From: Epiperipatus broadwayi
Taxonomy: Eukaryota > Onychophora > Udeonychophora > Euonychophora > Peripatidae
NCBI GenBank assembly: GCA_028023455.1
Contig: JAQFVV010000027.1
Location: 4,337,845 to 4,401,844, forward strand
DNA length: 64,000 nt
Direction of reading: 5' to 3'
Shown here: in pieces, positions 11,386 to 23,365 of the stretch
Layout of the letters: every line of letters begins with the position of its first letter
Numbering within the stretch: the stretch's first letter is position 1
Program-made: the position numbers and the translations under genes
Notes under the pieces: model-generated
Database searches by the model: none
The model's input: the letters and a program-made list of their open reading frames with translations, nothing else
What the model was told of the DNA's origin: nothing

Positions 11386-11968
11386 CAATACGTATAGTGA
11401 GTTTTGCCTGTTAATATGGGAAGTGATGAGATGCTTTCAACATTGTTGTATTTTGGTTCAATTTAGCTTTTTTTTTTTTTTTTCTGTCAGCAGTTTTTTT
11501 GGGGTTTTTTTGGTATATTGTTATAATGGTAAAAATTTGGAACTTTCCTGTAACAGAATGTGATGCAATGGACTAGTTCCAAAGGTATGGGATCCTGCTC
11601 TACTGAAAAGTATGCATTAATGATCACAATATGATTGGATGCCACCAACATAAATCAAATATAAATATTGAATTTATATACTTTTTTCCCACTTTTCTGT
11701 TAATAAGTTAATACAAAAAATGATTTTTTTTAAAAAAAAATAACAAAAATAAAAAATAAAATGTAAATATCAAATATGGTACTTCCTAGCAGGCATTTTT
11801 TTGTAAACATTTTTTTGAGGCCCACAAAACTGTAGACTGCCATCTTGGTTTACTTGAAAGCTCACAAAAATATTGTAGAACAAAAATACAGCCAAACAAG
11901 TAAATGTTGTCTCTCCTGATTGATTCTTAAAAACTATTCTTATAGTCATTTCAGAATTTGAATTTGAT

Positions 11969-12970
11969 AATATTTATTTTATAAAGTGCAGACAGTTAGT
12001 TGAAATTAAATTGAAAGGCTGCAAACCCCTCATGCTTATTATAATACTTATCTGAAAGCCAATCAGATGTTATGGTGGCTGTCTGAATAATGATCAAACT
12101 GTAAACACAAGACAGAGAATTTTACAAGAAAATGGTGGCCCACCCTCTTCTTTACTTGTCTTTCTATATATCTAAGCCAGTCTAAAGCATTTAGGTTTGA
12201 AAGCGTGAAGCTTTAAATATATTCATATTTAATTCACCGAGTCTAAATTACAAACATATAGCTTAAAATCCTAACTGTCTACACTTTATAAAATAGATAT
12301 TATTTACATATGTTACTGCAATTTCTAACATCTAAAAACTACTGCATAGTAAATCGTAGGATTTCGCACTATATGTTTGTAATTTAGACTCAACGAGTTA
12401 AATGTGACGATATTTAAAGCTACACGCTTTCAAACCTAAATGTTTTAGACTGGCTTAGATATATAGAAAGTCAAGTAAAGAAGAAGGTGGACCGCCCTTT
12501 TCTTGTAAAATTCTGTCATGTGTTTATGGTTTGATCGTTATTCAGACAGTCACCATAACATCTGATTGGCTGTCAGATAAGTATTATAATAAGCATGAGG
12601 AGTTTGCAGCCTTTCAATTTAATTTCAACTAGCAGTCTGCACTTTATAAAATAAATATTATTTACATACGTTACTGCAATTTATAACATCTAAAAACTAC
12701 TATGTAGTAAATCGTAGGATTTTGTGCTGTATGTTTGTAATTTAGACTCAGTGAGTTAAATTTAAAAATATTTAAAGCTTCACACTTTCAAACCTAAATG
12801 CTTTAGACTGGCTTAGATATATAGAAAGACAAGTAAAAAAGATGGTGGACCACCCTTTTCTTGTAAAATTCTCTGTCTTGTGTTTACGCTTTGATCATTA
12901 TTCAGACAGCCATGATAACATCTGATTGGCTGTCAGATAAGTTTGCAGCCTTCCAATTTAATTTCAACTT
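11969..12970. repeat. Array of three ~300-358-bp units, first inverted
   Basis: Units beginning near 12283 and 12641 are direct repeats with a 358-bp period (ACTTTATAAAATA.., ACATCTAAAAACTACT.., AATCGTAGGATTT..). The segment 11969-12270 is an inverted copy of the rest of the unit. Each unit contains CTGATTGGCTGTCAGATAAG or its complement and a GACTGGCTTAGATATATAG block. No open frame. Unknown family, possibly a foldback or satellite-like element. Confidence 0.8.
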
Positions 12971-12974
12971 GAAT

Positions 12975-15060
12975 TTGATTGAATGTGAACATTTTGCCTA
13001 TTTACATTGTTTTGCTTTCAATTTTGAAATAACCTTTTAATTGAATAGATCAATTCACCTGCTTGAATTATACATCTAAACAAAGTATGTAAATGTAATA
13101 TATTTTTATGCAACCAATCACAAGTGTCAACAAATTTTGGATGTTGACCTTAACTACTTTTATCTCACTGTAGCACTTTCAAACATTCTATTTCTCTTTG
13201 AAGATGTTTATTCAAAGAAAGAAGCAATATATCAGGTATTTGTAATGTTTTGGCACTTATCACTTAAGACTTGTAAAAGGACATTATGCACATATACAAA
13301 AAATGGCATAAGAAAAAGTAAATCAAATGACATGCCTACCCATCACTCTATCTTTTTCTCTTACACTGTCTTGCAGTCTTTCATATAGACTTTCCCACTT
13401 TCTCTCTTTGTCCTCTTCCCCCTCCATTTTTTATCAAGTTATGTCTAAATGTCAGAGGTGATTGTTTGAGCTTTGTTCTGAGAACTTTTGGCTCTTCATT
13501 CTCACTTAAGGTATTATTGATAAAAAATGCAAAAGAACAATTACAATATTTTTCAGAACATCAGCTTTCAATACTACTATGATAATTAAAACAAACAAAC
13601 GAAAAATACCCAACAAACGTTAATATTTAGAAGCTTAAAAGTCTGATTTTTTTTTTTATTGATATGTAAATTACAAATAAAGATTTTCCATATTTACAAG
13701 TTAATTCTGCTCTGGAACTTATGCTAAATCTTTAGACATCAATATATCTAATTTACATGATTGGCAATTAGTTGCATTTAATCGTAACTAAAATTGTTTA
13801 ATTTGGAACCATATTGACACTCATTACTACATAATTGTGCTGTTGCAAATGTTTGTAGGTTAAATTTGTTATTAGCTTTTATTTTCTCATTAATTTTATA
13901 ATGTGATCATTTCCAAAGTTGTGCATAATGTGACATGGATAAGATCTTGTTAATATCCACTTTCAAAATTCTACAAAAGTGGCATTTACACTTTCAGTGC
14001 TTTGCCCATCTTAATGCAGTATGTAGTAGCTTCTACATTGCTGCAGTTTAGTGTGGTAGTAGAAAGGCTGACTCAGGAATTCAAGAATCAGGGAATGTGA
14101 TTCCATTCATGCCACTCAATCACTGCATCAAATGACACAGGCATCAGAAATACTGTATTACATTGAACTGTAATACATTACTGTATTATATTTAACTATA
14201 TATATGTAAAAGCATATGTAAAAAAAGTAGATGACCTTCTCAGGGCAGTCAGTATATAATGCTCATAACATTGAATACACAACCACACCAGGGAAAAATT
14301 GGATTTTTTTTTTAGATTCAACATGCTTAGGAGGTGGTTCATAAGTTAATCATGATATAAATGCATAACAAAGGCAGAACAGTTTTTAATGTATGTGTAT
14401 AAATCTTTACATTCTCAGCTTCAAATCAAGCACTATAGATTGCAATTATTCTTAATAAAAAATACTAGAGTAAATTATGCTGAGGTCTGTGTATATATAT
14501 GTGTGTAGTCAAATTGTTTGTTTACCATTCATTTCACATCTCAATTCCATCATATCGCAAGCCCTCATCAGCGCAAAAAATCAGGCACCAACTATAAATC
14601 AATATATATAATATTGCTTGATGTATCTTTATAAAAGATCATTAAAGTGTACGGTATAGATCTTAACTAGAATGAAATGGAGACTAAAGTCCGTTGAAAT
14701 GCTAAACAATGTTAAAGAATGCAGTGGGAGAGGGGGGTTACTAATTCCAGATATTTGAATATGATATCTTTTTTTCTTTTTTATATTGCATTACAAATAT
14801 ATTTGCTTATGGAGCACGCATAGTACGCACGAATACACACACACACAGAATTAAAAACGGCTGGCTGAAATTTCAGTAAATAAGTTTTTTTTAAAAAAAG
14901 GTTTAATTTTTTACTTGTTAAAAACAGCCTTCCTAAGCCAACTACAATAGTAAAGTTCTCCGGCTGCTATTCACTGTTGATTTCTAATTCAATAAAGTCA
15001 ATGTTTTAAAATGAAGCAACCAGTTTTAGTATCTTTTTTTAAATTTAAAGGCGGGAAAAT
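12975..15060. other. AT-rich intergenic stretch downstream of the bHLH gene
   Basis: No supported gene. The open frame at 13137-13388 has no recognisable domain. A mildly CpG-containing patch with a CACA run lies at about 14800-14860. Confidence 0.5.
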
Positions 15061-15074
15061 TAAAATGCGCGACG

Positions 15075-15119
15075 ATCAGACGATGGAAATATCGTCTGAT
15101 GATGGAAATATCGTCTGAT
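15075..15119. repeat. Hairpin plus 19-bp tandem duplication 3' of the bHLH gene
   Basis: ATCAGACGAT (15075-15084) and ATCGTCTGAT (15091-15100) form a 10-bp perfect stem with a 6-nt loop. The 19-bp piece GATGGAAATATCGTCTGAT at 82-100 is repeated at 101-119. It lies 71 bp past the bHLH stop codon, so it would be in the 3' UTR or an intron of that transcript. Confidence 0.8.
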
Positions 15120-15189
15120 AGACTAATTAAATAATCAGAAATATAATTATTTTAATAATTACCACTATTTAAAAAAATTACCTTTTTGT

Positions 15190-15558
15190 TTACTGCTTTA
15201 CCATTTCAGGGCTCAGGATGCGGTTTTCAATATTCCAGCTAGAAAGGCGTAAGGAAGCTACAAATCCGGACTTGGACGAAGTGGATTTTTCTTCTTCGTC
15301 AATGATCAATAAATTAGTAAGGTGTGCTATCCACTTAGCAGCAACGCGAAGAATGTCTACTCTAGTGATTTCACTTTTCACTCCAGGTAAGATATTTTTT
15401 AATTCAGTAAAAGCGTGATTTACACCTTCAATTCTTCGCCGTTCCCTAGCGTTAGCTGCTCGCCTTTGACGACTGACTCCGGTCAGCGACCTTTTACGTC
15501 GCTTCATTTTCCGATTACTGCTTTTACCCTGTCTATCCGTATCGTTATCGGAAGCCAT
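15190..15558 (-). CDS. Class A bHLH transcription factor (TCF21/scleraxis/paraxis-like)
   Basis: A 122-residue nuclear DNA-binding protein. Residues 16-24 are Lys/Arg-rich (likely NLS). Residues 30-42 form the basic region QRRAANARERRR, with Glu39 in the position that reads CANNTG E-boxes. Residues 43-58 make helix 1 (GVNHAFTELKNILP), 59-64 a short loop, and 65-86 helix 2 (TRVDILRVAAKWIAHLTNLL). An acidic patch IIDEEE and a Ser-rich tail follow. Class A proteins normally bind as heterodimers with E-proteins. The IAHL-NLL end of helix 2 recalls TCF21, musculin, scleraxis and paraxis, but helix 2 lacks their usual LSK-ETLR start, so orthology is unresolved. The first ATG after in-frame stops is used. 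A CCAAT box and E-boxes lie upstream, and ATTAAA on the minus strand at 15151-15156 could be a poly(A) signal. A possible splice donor, ATG|GTAAAG, lies just before the stop, so the real C-terminus may differ. The only intact gene seen. Confidence 0.93.
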   Translation of the reverse strand: MASDNDTDRQGKSSNRKMKRRKRSLTGVSRQRRAANARERRRIEGVNHAFTELKNILPGVKSEITRVDILRVAAKWIAHLTNLLIIDEEEKSTSSKSGFVASLRLSSWNIENRILSPEMVKQ

Positions 15559-15568
15559 TTTGAAGTTT

Positions 15569-16039
15569 CAGGTGAAAAAAGTAGGCGTAGTACAAACTCA
15601 GAGAACTAATAATCTCATTAATCGACAACTTACTTCTCGCTTAGCCTCGGGGCACTATTGGTTAAGTTAAAGTTCTTTTACTTTGCAGCTACCTAACGTG
15701 GACATTTCGCTCTCGACGATAAAAAATTACAGTTTTTATGGAGTAAAAGTTGTTTAAATAACACTAGTTAAAATCATCTTAACGGTATTACCATAATAAT
15801 AGAATAGGCGGAGTTATTCTTCTGAAATATTCTTTAACGGCAGCATAGGCAAACAATACGTGAACCACCTTATCCACAGATAGGTTTCGTGGCCCAGGTG
15901 TGATGGAAATTACCTGGGTAAACAAAACAAAATTAAAAATTACAAAAACAGTTTAAAATTAAAAAAAAAATTTTTTTTATTAAAATAACTTTTAAATGCT
16001 TGCGTATCATTTGTATTTATAAATAAGTACGGGCAGGTG
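15569..16039 (-). promoter_or_regulatory. Upstream region of the bHLH gene with CCAAT and E-boxes
   Basis: ACCAAT occurs on the gene strand at 15657-15662, about 100 bp above the start codon. CAGGTG/CACCTG E-boxes lie at 15569-15574, 15895-15900 and 16034-16039. A GATA-type site (CAGATAGG) is near 15880. CpG dinucleotides are denser here than in the surrounding AT-rich DNA. Motifs are seen directly; promoter and autoregulatory roles are inference. Confidence 0.45.
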
Positions 16040-16785
16040 AAAATATATTTACGTTTTCATCGATTGTTAATTTATGTTAGGTAAACCCTTCGTTTTAAAG
16101 GTACATATAGTTTATTACTGAATATATAAGGAATATTTAATTTTTAAATCAATTTGTAACATATGCAAAGGTAAGAATAATTAAATATGCTGAAAATAAT
16201 CTAACTAAATATACAAACACGCGCGCATATACAAATATTTAAAAGTTTGGAATTACAAATTAATAATGATAAAATAAAAGTTAAATTTTAAAAGAAGTGG
16301 ATCGTTAATGAATTAAATATATATATATATTGAAATCAAAAGACCTTCCTCCCCCTTTGCTTTAGAAATGACACACTTTTTATACTTACAACTTCAATAA
16401 TATCCATCTCAGATAAATATATTATTACAAATCAATTATTAGACTAGAGATTATTATATCATTCCTAGTCCAGATATAAACATTAAATCCAATTAAACAT
16501 AAGCATATAAAATACAATTACAATTCTTTTTTTTTTTTTTCATGTGTAATAATAATTTTTAATATACTTTATTTGCATTTCATCACGTATTTTTGAAACA
16601 TAAATAAAATAAATATAAAAGAAGAATAAAAATATCTCTCTAATTATTGGGACAACTATATAACCACACTTTTAGACAGCATAAGAAATCAACAACCCTG
16701 TCTAATCCAATTAAATACACATACTAGCACATACATAGCCTAATAGAGCAGACACAACAAGATATCAACAACAAAATGGTCCTTG
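16040..16785. other. AT-rich stretch with a weak HH-B fragment
   Basis: Mostly featureless. Around 16415-16500 (GACTAGAGATTATTATATC..CCAGATATAAACATTAAATCC) resembles the non-ribozyme part of HH-B (ACTAGAGATTGTCTC..AGATATAAACTTTAAA). Confidence 0.4.
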
Positions 16786-16789
16786 AAAT

Positions 16790-17610
16790 AAACTGCACAG
16801 CTCCTAAAAAAATATAAAAATTGGTACCTGGAGCCTAAATTCTTTGACTTCATAGTCAAAGTAAATCTGAATGCCTTGCCTATATCACATGTCATCCATT
16901 TTAAAAGGTTCTTTATGAAAATAGACCCACTGTGCAAATTGTGCCAAAGAGAAGAAGAAACACATCATTTTCTAAATGATTGTCTGGGATTGGAAAAGGT
17001 AAGACAAACAATGATAAATAACTACCAGTAGAAAGACACAACAATGGCAAAAATTCTCCAGGTATACAAACAAAATGCATTCCCAACAATAAGAGCAGTG
17101 ACATTTAGCTTGTATGCATATTGGTACACCAGATGTAAATTCAATTTTGACTGCAATGCAAAACAAAACCTCAACACATTCCATCACAAGCTAGAAAAAA
17201 TAAAAGAAAGGGATAACATGCTAGCATCACCAGATATTTTTGCTGCAACTTGGTCACTATTTAAATTAAAATCAGCACTATAGTTGAAAAACAGGAAAAG
17301 AGATACAGAATAACACAGCTAAAAAAAAAAAAACACAATACACCAAAACCGGCAGGACACATATGATGGGGTCCATCAACATAATGTATATATAAAAAAA
17401 ATTAGACAAGCTGAATTCAGGAAACTTTTAATGCTTTAAGAGTAGCAAAAACACAACATAAAGAACTCAAGAGAAAGCTTTTTCTCTCCTATATATCTGA
17501 ATAATCTTATGCCCAGCAGAATTGTTTAGACACAGGAACAGACTTATGCTTATAGTGTAAGCCCAATCTTACCAATGTAATCATTGTTTTTTAATCAATA
17601 AAGTATGCTT
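16790..17610 (+). pseudogene. LINE family B, C-terminal and 3' UTR remnant
   Basis: With one or two frameshifts the plus strand encodes the C-terminal tail of a non-LTR retrotransposon polyprotein. A zinc-knuckle-like DPLCKLCQREEETHHFLNDC leads, then FPTIRAVTF, KLEKIKERDNMLASP and ATWSLFKL. The fragment at 61455-61960 (minus) carries matching segments in the same order. RT and endonuclease are absent. A TTTAATCAATAAAG end at about 17590-17610 fits a 3' UTR. Confidence 0.7.
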
Positions 17611-17714
17611 TGAAACATAAAAATATCTCTCTAAGAGAATTTTTATAAAAAAGCTATGATACAGATAAGTTTGACAGGATTTAAAAAAAGATGATTAAAT
17701 AATATTTTGTAATA

Positions 17715-17990
17715 AATTGTTTTATTTACTGTGCATTAAAAAGCCAAAAATAACTGTTTTTTCAACCACAATTGGGATTTTTATATTTAATTTAAAATAA
17801 AAATGTGGGGTTCCCAGAAATTAATTCAATCACCATTTCTTTACAACTAGTGACTAAATTAATTAATTTTTGGACACCCTGTGCTTTTATTTCAAGATAA
17901 ATATAAAAATCTCAATTGTGGTTGGAAGAAAACAATTATTTTTGATTTTTTAGTTTACTGTAAATAAAGTATTTATTGTAAAATATTTAT
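17715..17990. repeat. Foldback element
   Basis: Left arm (TTTTATTTACTGT.., AACCACAATTGGGATTTTTAT) and right arm (ATAAAAATCTCAATTGTGGTT.., ACTGTAAATAAAG) are inverted copies of about 110 bp. The inner ends are GGGTTCCCAGAAATTAATT and AATTAATTTTTGGACACCC. A related element lies at 60290-60500. Non-coding, probably a MITE. Confidence 0.75.
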
Positions 17991-17999
17991 ATATTATTT

Positions 18000-18520
18000 T
18001 GTAATCAGTTTAGGGACAGTTATTAAAACTTGGGAGAGGAAACTATCAAACTACTATAGTAAGTACCAAATGATAAATAGAACAAGTAGTCAGAGTTTAC
18101 AAATAAAAATAAGAAAAAGTAATATGTGTTATGTAAACAGAATTAAATATAAATATGTGTACTTTTTTTAGAAATGATATTACAATTGACAGATGGTTGA
18201 AAAATTTAGAAATTTAATTAATTAAATAAACAAGAACAAAAATACAAATTTACTTGTATAAATTTTTTTAAAAATAAATAAATGTTAGAAAGAAACAAAA
18301 AGAAAAGTAAATGAATTTAATTGTATAAATTAAGTAAACAAATAAAAAACAAAAAGAAAATACAAAATGAGTAATTAAAAAAAAAAAAAATCTTAGAGAA
18401 ATATTGAAATCCTATGGCCTATTCATTTAGATCAAGCATTTTCTAGATTTTTTCACATTCTTACACAATTGATTAGTATCAAAAATTGATATTTGAGTGG
18501 GGGGGGGGTAATGAGATTAT
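18000..18520. other. AT-rich non-coding stretch
   Basis: Poly-A rich, nothing recognisable. Confidence 0.6.
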
Positions 18521-18524
18521 TGCT

Positions 18525-18655
18525 GGGAGTGGTCTGAAGTCTCTGTATTGCTCTTCTGTTAAGTGTCCAAGTCTCAGATCCATAAGTAAGAACTGGTAAA
18601 ACACATTTATTAAAAACCTTTTTCAAACACAGTAATAATTTGAGCAAGATATATA
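18525..18655 (-). pseudogene. RTE-clade LINE fragment
   Basis: The minus strand reads KKVFNKCVLPVLTYGSETW and TLNRRAIQRLQT, the segment just after the RT domain of the RTE copy at 23.6 kb. Truncated on both sides; a G-run and an AT microsatellite adjoin it. Confidence 0.75.
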
Positions 18656-18659
18656 TATA

Positions 18660-21600
18660 TCGTAATAATGTATATATATATACATATTGCATTAGTGTGT
18701 GTATATATATACGAGTTACATGATTTTTTTTAATAAAATAGGAAAATAAAATTGTATTTCAATACTTAATAGTTTGAAGAACAAAAAAGTTAAAAGAAAA
18801 AGTACAAATTTTGGAAAATAGGTTAAAATATTAATTATAACTTATCTTTCTTTTATTTTCTGTTTTTAATAAAATCCTTCAACAGTACTTTTAATTGGAA
18901 GCACTTTTAATTAAAAGTTTATAATTAATTGGAAACAAACGTAATCAGTACTGAAGATAAGAGTCCAGACTGATTGAAGAAACAATATTCACTAAATTTT
19001 TTATGTAATTAAAAAATAATGTAATAAAAAAGTGTAACTAATTAAAGATAAAAAAATAAAGACCAAATGAATTGATGACATGAGTAACAAATCTAGCAGT
19101 GGGCAGAGTCGGAGGGTATATATATTGAAATTGCTTATTGTTCAAGGTTAATATATAGACATATAGAAAAGCGTCAGAAAAGAAAAAAGAAAGAACAGCA
19201 GCAGCAGAAAATGCAGAAAGCAAAGAAGGAAAAGAAGAAAGTTTGTTGGTTGACCAAGGAGTCTATAAGCCATCTAAAATGACTGAAACCAGCAGAGTGA
19301 AACAATATTTATTAGCTGAGTGTTAGTTCTTTTTCACAGCCTATCTTCTGAACATCATTAGCCAGATGCAGTGATATATACCTCCGACTTGCCTTTTTCC
19401 AATCTTTATATCCACCATGAACTGAATCTATAGTACACTAAACCAGGAAGTAGCATCCAACTACTAAGAGAAGCCCAGTTCTGAATCTGACAGGATCAGA
19501 AGGCAGGGATGATCATCCAGATACTATTTAAAAATCCTAGGTAAATATATTTAGATGTTTTGATAAACTTTTAAATTTTATTTCAAGAATGAACTTTTAA
19601 AATTTATTTCTAGCTAGAACTATTGAAATATCATTTATATTTATTAATTTTAATGGCTGAATGGCACCTGTAGGGTTTAAACCCATTATAAATATCCTCA
19701 TGAGATGTGTCAATGCTTCTTGCAGTAGGGATGAGTACCTCGATAAAGTGACCATTGTTTTAATAAAAAGTTGTTTTAATATTTTTATTAAATCTCAGTC
19801 TGACCAGGATATGATTAATATGTAAGTATTGATCATATTTTACTCCTCTGCTTGAATAACAGGGTCTAGAAATAAGATATTAAAGATTAGTATGATATAA
19901 TAAAGTAAAATAATAAATAATAAGTAAATAGACTTAGAATAAATCATAAAGAAAGTTTTAAATCCTGTTATGATATATTGTAATGATCAGATTTGTGTAG
20001 TTAGCAAAACTAATCGCAAAAACCAAACAATGATTACTAACTTGCATGTCTGCGTGTAACATCAATATAAACATTGCAACAAACATCACAAAGTCAAACT
20101 TCATTACCTTTACCCCCAGTACCATTTTCATGTAACCAACACATCTAATATTACCATGTATGCTCTTTTTCTTATATCCCATTGAGGTCAAAAAGATACA
20201 TGAGACTCTTAAAATTATACAAAAATCAACCAATTGTCATAAAAAAGATATAAATGCAAGAGGTAATATGTACACATAAATAAATTTATTGTTAACAATA
20301 AACAAAATAGAAACAAAATGAATTAAAAGTTTATATGGCTAGATTTACAGATTATATTAAGTTTGTTGTAAGTTTAAAAAACTTAATTGGTGTCTAATCC
20401 ACTTAATTATCACTAATTATATCAAATGGAGAGACTATAGGTTATATGTCTTAATAATCTCCAGGGTGGACATTCTATGATGGTTTAACTTTTCAATTAA
20501 TGAACAATCAAACAAGGTTAAGATGTAAGTATTTACTTAACTATATTAAAATCATTATCATTAATACATGATAACATGGATTTAGAATTATGACTGGCTA
20601 CACACAAGATCAGCCTTTAAAATATATTAAGAGATATGGAGTGTGGTGTTAGGTTATGAAAACAGAAGAGTACATGTGATCATGAAACAGAGATGGGGTA
20701 TGCTCACTTTGGTGAGACTACTCAGGAATTCATCAGATCAGAGTCATAAGAAACAGGGATGAATGTCTGCTTTTGCAACCAGTAACAAAATTATTACTAT
20801 AAAGCAGGAAATTGATCATATCAACCATGAAGATTCTCTGAGTCTGAAAGTAAGAGAGATTTATCTGCCCTAGAATGATCATATCAAAAAAATACCCAGA
20901 AAATCATTTCCATGAAGCAGGAATGAACATCTGTTTCCAGAACAAATATATGAATAAAGAAATATGTAAATAACCCAGCAATGCAATTTAAATAAGGGGA
21001 CAAGCATAAATAATTATTCATTATGAAAGACTAGAAATTACTATGGTTATTACACAGAAACAAGCATAAGTAGTCACATTGCAAGTTTAAATATGCAGCC
21101 ATAAATTACTTTACTTAGCTAAATTAAGGTCTACCAGTTTATCATATATAAATACTTAAAAATAACAATAAAGATTAATAATCCCTGCTTAATTGAAGGC
21201 CTAACCTAGAGACTGACACATATATATTGAGAAATCCATTAGCTCAAGGTTTGTGATTGATATATATCATTATAAAGAAACATTTGTGAGACTATCATAT
21301 TAAAATAACTAACATATATTTGTCCTTTCAAAAAAAATGCAAAAAAGAATTTAAATTTAATATTATTTTTAACATTGTTTTTTTAAGTTTATTCAACTGA
21401 TTTTTTTTTTTTTAATTGCGCTTTACGCAAAAAAATGAAACTTAGTATTATTAGAAAAGAATTATATGGTTGAGCGCTTACAGAAAACTTAAGTCAATTG
21501 ATGATTTCAGCCTTTTTTCTTTTGTTTTTTTTGTCCATCGATGAATTCAGCCTTTTTTGCTTAGAAATTTATCACTTACAGGCTTCTTGGTGGTTCTGCA

Positions 21601-21960
21601 GTGTCACCTGGTGGCCACAGTACACATTATCGAACACTACCCTTTTCGAATAATACTAAGCTTCACTTTTTTGCATAAAGTGCAATTTAAAACTTACACA
21701 TCCAGATTAATTTTAATTAAATATATATATGCTGCTAACAATTTTGATCACCTTAATTAAAATTAATCCTGTACTTGTTTATTAATTAGGAAAATTTTCC
21801 AAATTCCAAATACCTTTTGTATAATTCATTCCTGGAAGTAATTAAATGCCTTTTTTTCACCAGCCAAATATTAAAAAGGGAAAACATTCTTGTACATACA
21901 AAGTGATTACCTTATTTTTCATTAATTAGATAAGATTTCACTAACAAATATAAATGTATC
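18660..21960. other. AT-rich stretch without supported genes
   Basis: AT dinucleotide runs at 18648-18715. A purine-rich patch at 19167-19325 is open for 52 codons on the plus strand but has no start codon or domain. Several short open frames are not supported by any domain. Confidence 0.5.
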
Positions 21961-21962
21961 TA

Positions 21963-22196
21963 TACCCTATAATTAATCTGCCTTTATACATTTTATAAAA
22001 ATAAAAATGTTCAGGAATTTTAATTAGCTGAATTTATATTACCTGTTTTTTTATCAAAATTTTTTAGAATTTTAGCTAACTATTTAACTAATCTTTCTAC
22101 GCACACATACATATGCCTTTATAAAATTTTATTCTTTATAAATTTTTAAAAATAAAAATTTCCTATACGGAGTTTAAAAATATTTATATGTATAAC
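21963..22196 (+). repeat. Direct repeat, left copy
   Basis: About 234 bp (TATAATTAATCTGCCTTTATA.. to ..ATATTTATATGTATAA) closely repeated at 23366-23603. The pair brackets a 1.2-kb decayed coding stretch. Ends do not show TG..CA, so a classical LTR is not indicated. Confidence 0.8.
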
Positions 22197-22329
22197 TTAA
22201 CATGAAGCTTCATATCTAACCAGAGGACAAAAAATGAAAAAAATGCTCTGCTTATTCGAGTAGTAAACCAGCCTAACTCAGGTTAAATTAACATTAATAT
22301 ACAAAGAAGTATATTAGTAAATTAAAAAT

Positions 22330-23365
22330 AAAAAACTTATAAACATTATTTGAGGGTTCTATTAGCCCTTAAATCTGGAAGGCTGCCTGGTGGTTTTTCT
22401 TGTATTTTGGCCCAATTCCAGATTAGAATATATACACTCTGGTGGGCTGCTGTGTGTAGCTTAGACAATTTTATCAGGTGGTTTTCTTAACAGAATCACC
22501 AAAGCCAATGCTGGTGTCAGATCTTAGTGAGTCCATTTTCTCTTGATCTGGTAGTTTCTTTGGTTGATGGGTATCTTAACATCTTGTTCTTTCTTTAAAA
22601 TTTCCTTTCTTATAGGCTTCATGGAGTCAAAGTAAAATGTCTTGTAAATGAATATATTTTAATATTTCCCAATTGGCTGTGGTGTATTAGATTCATAAAT
22701 TATAATCTCCTCAGCATAAATTTGATCCCAGGATAATTCCATATCAATGGACCAAGCAGTTGCTGGAAATTTTGCATTCATAGCAGTGTTTAATGAGAAT
22801 ATGGGGTGACTATTCCACATATTTATTCCCTGATCTTTTTAATAATGTAAAAGAAGCTTATATGGTAACCCTTGGTTTTAGTGAAATCTGGAAGATTTTA
22901 CTTACTTTGATACCTTTTGTTGTGTTATCAATATCATCATAAAACTAATGATGACGCTGTCAACCTGGTTATGGCATAAAATGAATTCCTTTTTTAAATG
23001 AGCATAAACCTTATGATAATGTGCATGACCAGAGTTGGCATCTCTAAATGAGTGTTCGACATTCTGTTCTATTTTTTCTTGAACACCTATCTTGATGACT
23101 TCTCACTGAGTATCATCTTTTATCTTTTTTATCAAGTGCCATCTTTTATTCCTGTAAAATCATATTTGTGACAATCATCTGATACCAGATATGTACTATC
23201 TTGTTCTTGGTGTTCTGTAGCAATAATGTCTGTTTCTAAGAATGTTTCTGTTTTGATTTCTTGTATTTTTATTTCTCTAGTGTCATATTTCGGACACTCC
23301 TCTTCTTTGCCAATTTCTCATATTTTTCCTGGGTCTTTTGGGTCTCTTTTCTTATTTCAATCCTG
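22330..23365 (-). pseudogene. Unrecognised decayed coding stretch
   Basis: The minus strand has protein-like composition across several frames with stops. Readable pieces include KIEQNVEHSFRDANSGHAHY, HLKKEFILCHNQVDS, NTAMNAKFPATAWSIDMEL and WDQIYAEEIIIYES. No domain is recognised. Base composition is less AT-rich than the neighbours, and the flanking direct repeats suggest a mobile element. Nature unknown. Confidence 0.4.

Larger units (their letters stand above)
10722..11874. repeat. Inverted repeats enclosing an HH-A element
   Basis: A segment near 10722-10760 (GTAAACCAAGATGGCAG) recurs inverted near 11837-11874, where its complement precedes CTCACAAA. The 1.15-kb interval contains the HH-A copy at 10936-11385 and no open frame. 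This may be a TIR-type DNA element into which HH-A inserted; ends and TSD are not certain. Confidence 0.5.

Noticed and set aside
13137-13388. 83-codon open frame
   Set aside because: No domain, no coding bias beyond AT content, no gene context.
14540-14600. CTGATGAGGG on the minus strand near 14570, a possible hammerhead core
   Set aside because: No stem II of sensible length followed by GAAA plus a cleavable triplet could be built; GAAA occurs only after a long unpaired stretch.
19167-19325. Purine-rich 52-codon open stretch (KKKERTAAAENAESKEGKEE)
   Set aside because: No start codon and low complexity; openness is explained by purine-rich composition.
20725-20750. CTGATGA on the minus strand near 20730
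   Set aside because: No GAAA downstream and no supporting stems.
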